Assembly: GCA_021323755.1 (NCBI GenBank)
Contig: JAJPKJ010000030.1
Coordinates: 1 to 58,803 of the forward strand
Direction: 5' to 3'
From: Chitinophagales bacterium
GTDB taxonomy: Bacteria > Bacteroidota > Bacteroidia > Chitinophagales > Chitinophagaceae
Length of the DNA: 58,803 nt
Shown piece after piece: positions 25,088 through 31,537 of this stretch; within the stretch, counting starts at the first letter, position 1; each line of letters opens with the position of its first letter. The notes under the pieces are model-generated. The model saw only the letters and a list, made by a program, of their open reading frames with translations. It searched no databases and was not told where the DNA came from. The translations under genes and the position numbers were made by a program.

Positions 25088-26227
25088 ATGAAAATCGCGA
25101 TTTTTGAGACGGAGCATTTTGAAGGAGCCTATCCCGTTATCAGGTTGTTTGATAATGGAGAAAATGCAATCACTGTTTTTTGTTACGAGCAATCTTTCCG
25201 GCAGTTTCAGTTTTTATTCAAAGAAGATTTTTCCAAATATAAATGGGTGGTGAAACAAGATGATGAGTCAAAGAATCATTTTATATACAGGATGTATCAA
25301 GAAATTAAAAAAGGGAAAATGGAAATCCTTTATCTAAACACCATCTCTAATAATTTTCATTCTTATGCTCTATTGATAAAAATGCTAAAAAATGTGAGGA
25401 CAATTGTAACGATCCATAACATCAACAATTATTTTCAATTTATACCGGCATTTAGCCTTCGCAGATTTATACGAAATGGTGGGAAAAAAAGGCTGATAAA
25501 AAACACTAGGGAATTCAATGTTGTATCCCTTACGATGATTGAAAGTTTGCAAAAGCGATTGCCTTCTTTTAAAAAAGTTCACTGTATTCCCGGTGCAGTA
25601 TTTGAAAAAGAAAAGATAAATGCGGTAAACTTGATTCGTGGACAACAATTGAAAATTGTTGTTCCGGGAACGGTTGATGTTCGGAGAAGAGATTACCAAA
25701 AAGTATTTGATCTGCTTTATGCGTGCAATAACCTGGATTTACCCATTGTCATAACCCTGCTTGGCGGATATTATGGCGACGCAGGAAAAAGAATTATTGA
25801 AGCATGTGAAAAATATATTTTGCAGTTTGATAATCTTCAGTTCTATAACGCAAAAATCGTTGACCAGCCTGAATTTGACAAAGTGATGAACGAATCTCAT
25901 TTTGTTTGGATCCCTTCGGTAATTACTACCATTATCAATGATGAGGTAAGAGAAATTTATGGTGAAACGATGGCGTCAGGCAATTTATTTGATATAATCA
26001 AGCACGCAAAACCATTTATAGTCCCTGCGCAATTGAGATTTGATGAGTATTTACAATCCAGTTCATTCTGCTATCAAAATACCAATGACATCATTGAATA
26101 TATACGCCGGTTTATTAATGAACCTTCCTTGTACTATCAACTTTGCAAAAAAGCTTTGTTGAATTCAGAAAATTACACAGCTGAAAACGTTAGAAAAAGG
26201 AATCAGGACCTGCTTTTAGTCCAATAA
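25088..26227 (+). CDS. Probable GT-B glycosyltransferase
   Basis: 379 aa, cytoplasmic. The C-terminal half shows a GT-B acceptor/donor layout: LKIVVPGTVDVRRRDYQKVFDLL (start of the second Rossmann half), VITLLGGYYGDAGKRI, LQFYNAKIVDQPEFDKVM, then HAKPFIVPAQLRFDEYLQSSSFCYQ where other GT-B enzymes have a donor-binding loop. The N-terminal half has ILYLNTISNNFHSYALLIKML and TIVTIHNINNYFQF. I cannot place it in a numbered CAZy family. Context (next to Wzx and Gtf3-like genes) supports surface-glycan synthesis. Its 3' end overlaps the convergent GT9 gene by 12 nt. Confidence 0.7.
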   Translation: MKIAIFETEHFEGAYPVIRLFDNGENAITVFCYEQSFRQFQFLFKEDFSKYKWVVKQDDESKNHFIYRMYQEIKKGKMEILYLNTISNNFHSYALLIKMLKNVRTIVTIHNINNYFQFIPAFSLRRFIRNGGKKRLIKNTREFNVVSLTMIESLQKRLPSFKKVHCIPGAVFEKEKINAVNLIRGQQLKIVVPGTVDVRRRDYQKVFDLLYACNNLDLPIVITLLGGYYGDAGKRIIEACEKYILQFDNLQFYNAKIVDQPEFDKVMNESHFVWIPSVITTIINDEVREIYGETMASGNLFDIIKHAKPFIVPAQLRFDEYLQSSSFCYQNTNDIIEYIRRFINEPSLYYQLCKKALLNSENYTAENVRKRNQDLLLVQ

Positions 26228-27103
26228 TGAATTAAAGACATTTTCTACTTCATTAACTCCGAGAGCATTTATTATTTGCTCGTTAAATTCCGTTTTATAA
26301 AATGCCTGTGATAATAGTGGATTAATGATTTTTTTTAAAATCCCATAATCGTAAATTTCCGAAGGGCTGGTGCAATTGAAAATTGCCAGGCATGGTTTTT
26401 TATAGGCAATTGCTGCATGCATGGCTAGCGTGTCGCCTGAAATTATATAACTGCACTCCGCGATGTCATCCAGATATTCTTTTACGGAATCACGCTGAGA
26501 TAATATTTTAATTTCGAAGCCCCGGTTTGATATTTTATCTATCAATGAATCATATCCGCCCCACAATTTATTTGGCCATCTGTCTCCTGCTCTTTTTTCT
26601 ATGCCAACCAATTTTTTATTAGTCCTGATTATTTCATTTTTATAGATACAATATTCCTCCTTGTTGAATGATAATCCGAGCATATTGAATAACCAGTATT
26701 GAAAGGAGAGTTTATTTTCTAATTTTATCCTGTTGGCGTATTCAGATCCTTTTGCGGATAGTAAACTCATATCAAACCAGCCCGAGGAATCCGCTGTATA
26801 TTTTATTTCATTTTGAAGCGCGTAAATGCCAATAATTTTATTTGTAGGGATGGTGATTGCAAGGTTTGCGCATTCAATATTTTCTTCAAGAGAAATCGTG
26901 AGATCGAATTTCTTTTCCTTTAGCAACTCAACAGCATCAGCGGGAGCAATTATATTTTTGAGATGGGGATGATGGGCGGGGAGAATAGCATGATATTTTT
27001 TGTCAGCTATCCAGGTTATTTCGCCTTGCAGTGCATTCAATAAAACAGTTGTTCTTACTATATCTCCGGCTGCGCCCGTTTTAATGATGAGAATTGTTTT
27101 CAT
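26216..27103 (-). CDS. Glycosyltransferase family 9 (heptosyltransferase-like)
   Basis: 295 aa from ATG 27103 (two codons inside another ATG), matching the conserved start TILIIKTGAAGDIVRTT. The GT9 pattern continues with KKFDLTISLEEN and C-terminal YIISGDTLAMHAAIAYKKPCLAIFN, the nucleotide-sugar site. GT9 enzymes add heptose or other sugars to LPS core or similar glycans. Shorter than the other GT9 gene in the window (40651-41673) and lacking its Cys-rich end. Last gene of a GlmU-like/tpiA/GT9 unit, 34 nt after tpiA. Confidence 0.85.
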   Translation of the reverse strand: MKTILIIKTGAAGDIVRTTVLLNALQGEITWIADKKYHAILPAHHPHLKNIIAPADAVELLKEKKFDLTISLEENIECANLAITIPTNKIIGIYALQNEIKYTADSSGWFDMSLLSAKGSEYANRIKLENKLSFQYWLFNMLGLSFNKEEYCIYKNEIIRTNKKLVGIEKRAGDRWPNKLWGGYDSLIDKISNRGFEIKILSQRDSVKEYLDDIAECSYIISGDTLAMHAAIAYKKPCLAIFNCTSPSEIYDYGILKKIINPLLSQAFYKTEFNEQIINALGVNEVENVFNSLLD

Positions 27104-27143
27104 TGGCAATGCACATTGTTTCCATTATTGAAAGCGAAAGCAA

Positions 27144-27905
27144 CTATTTAAGGGATTGAATTATTTTTATAAAATCTGCAGCGATCAAGGAAGCTCCGCC
27201 AACCAAACCCCCATCCACATCTTCGCAACTAAATAATTCTTTTGCATTGCCTGATTTTACACTTCCGCCATACAGAATTGAAATATTGTCCGCAAGATTT
27301 TGTCCATATTGTTTTGCTAGAACGGAGCGGAGGTAAGCATGCATTTCCTGTGCCTGTTCGGTACTGGCTGTTTTGCCAGTTCCTATTGCCCAGATCGGTT
27401 CATAGGCGATAACGATTTTTTGTAACTGATCAGGCGTCAGATGAAATAATGATTCTCTGAGCTGATTTTCGACATAATTATTTTGGGTTGCTGCTTCTCT
27501 TATTGTTAATGGTTCGCCGCAACAAAATATGGGGGTGATTTCAAATTCAAGACATAAATTGATTTTCTCTGCCAGCATCTGATTGCTTTCACCAAAATAT
27601 TCCCTTCTTTCACTATGACCAATGACGCAATATTCGATATTCAGGGAGTGCAGCATTTCTGTAGAAATTTCTCCCGTATATGCGCCTGATTCTTTGTTGT
27701 AGCAATTTTGGGCAGCAATAAAATAATTATCTTTTGAAGCAACGGCAGCATTTGCCATCATGAGATATGGAGAAGGGACAGCGAAAATTGCCTGTTGATC
27801 TTCTTTTAACTCAATTTGGGCATTTAAAACATCCGTAAGCAGGTTTTCCGCTTGCGGATAAGTAAGATTCATTTTCCAGTTTGCAGCTGCTATTTGTTTT
27901 CTCAT
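27144..27905 (-). CDS. tpiA: Triosephosphate isomerase
   Basis: 253 aa, full length. Catalytic residues: Lys11 in AANWKMN, His in CVIGHSERRE, and Glu in AYEPIWAIGTGKTAS. The flexible phosphate loop GTGKTAS and the late GGSVKSGNAKEL and GGLVGGASL are intact. Interconverts dihydroxyacetone phosphate and glyceraldehyde 3-phosphate in glycolysis. Its start codon directly abuts the stop of the GlmU-like gene with no intervening base, so the pair is translationally linked. Confidence 0.97.
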   Translation of the reverse strand: MRKQIAAANWKMNLTYPQAENLLTDVLNAQIELKEDQQAIFAVPSPYLMMANAAVASKDNYFIAAQNCYNKESGAYTGEISTEMLHSLNIEYCVIGHSERREYFGESNQMLAEKINLCLEFEITPIFCCGEPLTIREAATQNNYVENQLRESLFHLTPDQLQKIVIAYEPIWAIGTGKTASTEQAQEMHAYLRSVLAKQYGQNLADNISILYGGSVKSGNAKELFSCEDVDGGLVGGASLIAADFIKIIQSLK

Positions 27906-28943
27906 TTATTTATTGTTTGATTTTGCTTGTTCAAAAATATGCTTCAAAACCTGAATTTCGGAATCTGATAATGATTGGTCCTTTAATTTTTTCCATCTTC
28001 TGATATCTTCTATTGCTTTTTCAAATTCGTAGGTTGATTCGCCAAAGCCCCAGCTAAAACTTGGGATAAGCTTCGGCGTTAGCCCATCGCCGAAGATGTT
28101 ACTGCAAACTCCGGCAATGGTGCCGGTATTAAAGGAAGTATTAATGGCGCAACGCGAATAATCTCCCATGATCAATCCACATTTCTGTCCGGCATTGATA
28201 AATTGTTTTGCTGGATCATTCCAAACCATGACATCACTGCCGGTATTTTTTATGTTTGAATTGGAAGTACCCGCGCCAATATTACACCATTCGCCAATCA
28301 TGGAATCGCCCAAATAGCCATCGTGTGCTTTGTTTGAATAGTCACCGATAAGGGAGTTCTTTATTTCTCCTCCAACAACGCAATTTTTGCCAACAGTTGT
28401 TGCACCATAAATTCTTGTACCCATTTTCACCACACTGTTTTGGCACAAGGCGAAAGGGCCCCGAATAAGGGAACCCTCCATTACTTCCGCATTCTTTCCA
28501 ATGTAAATCGGCCCGCCGGAGGCATTAAGCATTGCAAACTCAATTTTCGCACCTTCTTCTACAAAAATATTTTCAGCAGCAATTATTTTATTGGTAGATG
28601 GAATCGGCTTAGAAATTTTTCCTTTGGTAATGATCGCAAAATCTTCCTTTATCTGGTCCTGGTTAATTTTGAGAATATCCCAGGCATAAGTGATTTTATT
28701 TTCTGAAGACAGAATGAAGCGTTTATCATGATTATTCCAGCTTTCAATCGTGGTAGGAGTTGGAATAATATTCGCTGGCAGGGAAGGCGCTTTATCGTCA
28801 ATTTCTATTTTGCTGCCTGATAATAATTCCCATTTTTCACGTAGCGTGAGAATGCCGATCCTGATGTCAAGTATTGAACGAGTTAATGTAAAAGGCCAAA
28901 GATCATCCTTTATATTTTTATCATTAAGTGTTATCAGGTTCAT
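27906..28943 (-). CDS. GlmU-like sugar nucleotidyltransferase/acyltransferase, Bacteroidota type
   Basis: 345 aa. The N-terminal half (1-about 130) is a degenerate nucleotidyltransferase-like region starting MNLITLNDKNIKDDLWPFTLTRSILDIRIGIL, the characteristic start of the Bacteroidota GlmU-like family. The C-terminal half (about 140-320) is a left-handed beta-helix of hexapeptide repeats: GGPIYIGKNAEVMEGSLIRGP, SLIGDYSNKAHDGYLGDSMIG, NIGAGTSNSNIKN. It probably makes UDP-GlcNAc or a similar activated sugar for cell wall and surface glycans. The classic GlmU pyrophosphorylase signature (LAAGxGTRM) is not visible at the N-terminus. First gene of the unit with tpiA and GT9. Confidence 0.85.
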   Translation of the reverse strand: MNLITLNDKNIKDDLWPFTLTRSILDIRIGILTLREKWELLSGSKIEIDDKAPSLPANIIPTPTTIESWNNHDKRFILSSENKITYAWDILKINQDQIKEDFAIITKGKISKPIPSTNKIIAAENIFVEEGAKIEFAMLNASGGPIYIGKNAEVMEGSLIRGPFALCQNSVVKMGTRIYGATTVGKNCVVGGEIKNSLIGDYSNKAHDGYLGDSMIGEWCNIGAGTSNSNIKNTGSDVMVWNDPAKQFINAGQKCGLIMGDYSRCAINTSFNTGTIAGVCSNIFGDGLTPKLIPSFSWGFGESTYEFEKAIEDIRRWKKLKDQSLSDSEIQVLKHIFEQAKSNNK

Positions 28944-28990
28944 GGAATAAAACTACAAATGATTATTACAAGACAAATCAATCTTCAAAA

Positions 28991-29022
28991 CAAAAATCCC
29001 CTTCCGGCAACCCGGCAAGGGG
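28991..29022 (-). terminator. Probable terminator of rpmE2
   Basis: CCCCTT (28998-29003) pairs with AAGGGG (29017-29022); an inner CCGG pair extends the stem imperfectly. Read on the minus strand it is followed by ATTTTTGTTTTG. It sits about 60 nt past the rpmE2 stop. Confidence 0.65.
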
Positions 29023-29080
29023 AAAGTATAGCCATGAAAAACAAATCGTGCATGCTGTAATAGTTAAACAGCAATTCGAA

Positions 29081-29335
29081 TTATTTTGTTTTCTTTTCGT
29101 AACGTTTTTTGAATTTGTCAATACGTCCGGCAGTATCTACCAGCATATTCTTACCAGTAAAAAATGGATGTGATGTATTGGAAATTTCAAGCTTAATTAA
29201 TGGATATTCATTACCATCTTCCCATTTTGCTGTTTCGCGTGACGGAGCCGTAGAACGGCTGATGAATGAAATGCCGTTACTCATGTCTTTAAAAATTACA
29301 AACCGGTAATTTTCGGGGTGGAGACCTTTCTTCAT
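29081..29335 (-). CDS. rpmE2: Ribosomal protein L31, type B (zinc-independent)
   Basis: 84 aa. Starts [21 protein letters not shown], with [18 protein letters not shown] and the conserved [27 protein letters not shown]. The Cys residues that bind zinc in type A L31 are all absent, so this is the type B (C-minus) form. Part of the large ribosomal subunit. In organisms with both types the B form is used under zinc starvation; no type A gene is visible in this window, which says nothing about the rest of the genome. It has a near-perfect promoter and its own terminator. Confidence 0.95.
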   Translation of the reverse strand: MKKGLHPENYRFVIFKDMSNGISFISRSTAPSRETAKWEDGNEYPLIKLEISNTSHPFFTGKNMLVDTAGRIDKFKKRYEKKTK

Positions 29336-29388
29336 AATTTTAATTTAAGGCTGCACGGATTTTGCCGTACATTTTGAAAAATAATGCG

Positions 29389-29420
29389 CAAAGGTAAATA
29401 TCGGCGGTCTGTTATCCAAA
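29389..29420 (-). promoter_or_regulatory. Promoter of rpmE2 (TTTG-20-TACCTTTG)
   Basis: On the minus strand, TTTG (29417-29420), 20 nt, TACCTTTG (29389-29396). Both elements match the Bacteroidota consensus without mismatch. The ATG lies 53 nt further on. The leader contains a small ACGG...CCGT hairpin (about 29354-29370). Confidence 0.65.
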
Positions 29421-29449
29421 TATTTGTTTATAAGTCTATTAGTAAAGTT

Positions 29450-29941
29450 TTAGTTTCTCATATTGATGTATTGCAATGGAAGTCCGGCATTTGCATTCCT
29501 GCATAATTGAATTACTGCCTGAAGGTCATCAATTTTTTTTGCCGTCACCCGCACCAGATCATCCATTATCTGAGCCTGTACTTTTAGTCCGGAATCCTTA
29601 ATGATCTTTACCACTTTTTTTGCATCTTCCTGTTTTAACCCGTTCATCACCGGCACATCTTTTTTTACAATTTTACCACTTGGCTGAATCTCTTTTGAAA
29701 AATCAAAAGCCAGGGGGTCCAATCCTTGTTTTATTGAGCGGCTGATGATAACATCGATGATCTGTTTCATCTTCATATCACTTTCGGCCTCCAGATTAAT
29801 GAGGAAATCCTTCTTATTCAGTTCGATCTTTACATGCGAATCTTTAAAATCGAAACGATTGGTTATTTCTTTTTTTACAACATTAACAGCGTTGTCCAAG
29901 GTTTGCTGATCGACTTTACTAACGATATCGAATGATGGCAT
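29450..29941 (-). CDS. yajQ: YajQ-family nucleotide-binding protein
   Basis: 163 aa from ATG 29941, where the conserved MPSFDIVSKVDQQTLDNAVN begins (an ATG two codons earlier is also possible). The family signature continues with EITNRFDFKDSHVKIELN, QIIDVIISRSIKQGLDP and LVRVTAKKIDDLQAVIQLCR near the C-terminus. Two ferredoxin-like halves. Homologues bind nucleotides, including cyclic di-GMP in Xanthomonas; role here unknown. Monocistronic, with a perfect promoter. Confidence 0.93.
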   Translation of the reverse strand: MPSFDIVSKVDQQTLDNAVNVVKKEITNRFDFKDSHVKIELNKKDFLINLEAESDMKMKQIIDVIISRSIKQGLDPLAFDFSKEIQPSGKIVKKDVPVMNGLKQEDAKKVVKIIKDSGLKVQAQIMDDLVRVTAKKIDDLQAVIQLCRNANAGLPLQYINMRN

Positions 29942-29959
29942 ATACAATGATTAATCTTG

Positions 29960-29990
29960 CAAATGTAAAAAACAAAAAGACCTGCCCAAA
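29960..29990 (-). promoter_or_regulatory. Promoter of yajQ (TTTG-19-TACATTTG)
   Basis: On the minus strand, TTTG (29987-29990), 19 nt, TACATTTG (29960-29967), both perfect. The -33 element lies in the loop of the upstream terminator (29976-30011). Confidence 0.65.
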
Positions 29991-30011
29991 CTTCATTTGA
30001 AACAGGTCTTT
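29976..30011 (-). terminator. Terminator of the leftward three-gene operon
   Basis: AAAGACCTG (29976-29984) and CAGGTCTTT (30003-30011) form a 9-bp perfect stem with an 18-nt loop. Minus-strand reading gives TTTTTGTTTT after the stem. It lies past the stop at 30064 and before yajQ. Confidence 0.7.
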
Positions 30012-30063
30012 GACCGGAAAGGTTCAGGGCTATATTTTCCCCATCAGGGGGATAAATATTATA

Positions 30064-31002
30064 TTAATGCCCGTAACTAAGTACGCGCGATATTTTCCAT
30101 CCCTCGATGGTTTTTTCCCAAACCATGGCGAATTTGAAAGTCCCGCAATCCTTCTTGCCATTTTCTTCATGACAAAATTTGTGCTCGCCGATTTCCATCG
30201 CTCCGTAATTTTTTACGGGATAGACTTCTAGGCTTCCAGGAACGAGTTCCCGCTGGATTCCATTATTTTTTTCAAAATTTTCTTTGAATGCCTGCATGTT
30301 CTGCACATAGGTTGTCAAGCCGCCTTTATCATGATAAAATTCAAGATCGCTGGTAAAAAATGTTTTTATTTTCGCCAGATCATGGGCGTTATAAGCGGTG
30401 AACAGCAGACTGTCTTCCTGAGCAATGGTGTAATACAATGAATCCTGGGGATGATTTGAAAAGGTATTTGAAAACGCATCAAATTCTTTGGACATTTTCC
30501 ATTTGCCATTTTTTCTTTGCCAGGTTCTGGTGAATTTTGAAACCTCAACCAGTTTATCCTGTTCCCCTGGATTAACAATATAAAAGCGCTGAACTCCTGT
30601 TTGTACAATTTCATTGCTGCTCAGCGGATAGATCTGCAAATTGGTCAAGTCAACTTCTCTTCTCATTTTCGGTTTATCAGATCCTTTTTTATCACAAAAA
30701 TTCTTTTGCAGGCTTGCGATGAATTCGGCATGTGTTTGATGGGAAGTATATATTGCATCACCATTGTCGGGATAGAATTCAAAATCATCGGAAAACACTT
30801 CTTCAAGATCTCTAAGATTGCAGGTGTTGAATACGGTATTGAATATTAGACTGTCCTTATGAATAAGTTCATTAAACAGTTTTTTATTTATTGATGAATC
30901 CGGGTTTGCCTGGGCATAGACGCTTTCAACGATAATGATGGAAATAAATACCCAGGTTATTATGGCGACAATCATCAATGAATTAATTCTTATTGCTCTC
31001 AT
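30064..31002 (-). CDS. Exported protein with two DUF4440/SnoaL-like domains
   Basis: 312 aa. A long hydrophobic N-terminus (signal peptide or anchor, cleavage near VYAQA, residue 31). Two related NTF2-like units follow, about 42-170 and 185-310. Each begins KDSLIFNTVFNTCNLRDLEEVFSDDFEFYPDNGD or EDSLLFTAYNAHDLAKIKTFFTSDLEFYHDKGG and ends in a Trp-x-x-x-x-Gly-x-Trp-Lys strand pair. Each half retains the pattern of a full DUF4440 domain, so the protein is an internal duplication. Family role unknown; some members bind small ligands. Third gene of the operon with the outer-membrane barrel, 57 nt after the small secreted protein. Confidence 0.8.
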   Translation of the reverse strand: MRAIRINSLMIVAIITWVFISIIIVESVYAQANPDSSINKKLFNELIHKDSLIFNTVFNTCNLRDLEEVFSDDFEFYPDNGDAIYTSHQTHAEFIASLQKNFCDKKGSDKPKMRREVDLTNLQIYPLSSNEIVQTGVQRFYIVNPGEQDKLVEVSKFTRTWQRKNGKWKMSKEFDAFSNTFSNHPQDSLYYTIAQEDSLLFTAYNAHDLAKIKTFFTSDLEFYHDKGGLTTYVQNMQAFKENFEKNNGIQRELVPGSLEVYPVKNYGAMEIGEHKFCHEENGKKDCGTFKFAMVWEKTIEGWKISRVLSYGH

Positions 31003-31059
31003 AAGATCTTTTTAAACGTTACGAAAATTATATCCCGTCCTGGTTGATGATGGAGAACA

Positions 31060-31494
31060 TTATTGGTCGCTTTCTTTATAGCTGTCAATATAAAGCTTGA
31101 TCGTTTTTGCATCCGCATCATCCATCGTTAAGAGCACAGTAATTTTTCCATCTTTGGCTTCGATGGTAATGACACTATTTTTTGTTTCCCCATTATTCTC
31201 ACTCAGATCTGATTTGATGACGGTCTTCCCATTCTTGAATGCATCGCTCCAATCACAGGAGAAATCTTTGACTTTTCCAGTCAGCGCATCATCTTCTTTA
31301 TCGCTGTGCATTAATTTGACATCGGTTTTTGAGCTTATTACCACCACTTTTTCATCCAGTGTTTTGGTTACTGCTCCACTAGCGTCCAGGAATTCTGCCT
31401 TTGCTCCAGTCCATGTTATTTTCTTCGTGCATTGTGCATTTAGGGATGCTGCGCCTGTAACAAGACAAATAATTATCATCAGGAACTGTTTCAT
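31060..31494 (-). CDS. Small secreted protein of unknown function
   Basis: 144 aa from ATG 31494, which begins a signal peptide (cleavage after LNA-Q); the longer ORF from 31551 would overlap the upstream gene and has no signal. Mature part about 123 residues, rich in Lys/Asp/Ser/Thr, predicted all-beta by pattern: alternating strands such as KVVVISSKTDVKLMH and SVITIEAKDGKITVLLTMDD. Two Cys (Cys22 near the mature start, and one in FSCDWSDAF) could form a disulfide. Not recognised as any family. It lies 43 nt behind the barrel gene and 57 nt before the DUF4440 gene, so a role in the same envelope process is inferred. Confidence 0.65.
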   Translation of the reverse strand: MKQFLMIIICLVTGAASLNAQCTKKITWTGAKAEFLDASGAVTKTLDEKVVVISSKTDVKLMHSDKEDDALTGKVKDFSCDWSDAFKNGKTVIKSDLSENNGETKNSVITIEAKDGKITVLLTMDDADAKTIKLYIDSYKESDQ

Positions 31495-31537
31495 GTTGAT
31501 TGTTTTATTGGTGATGAAATGTTTAATTTGATTTGAT

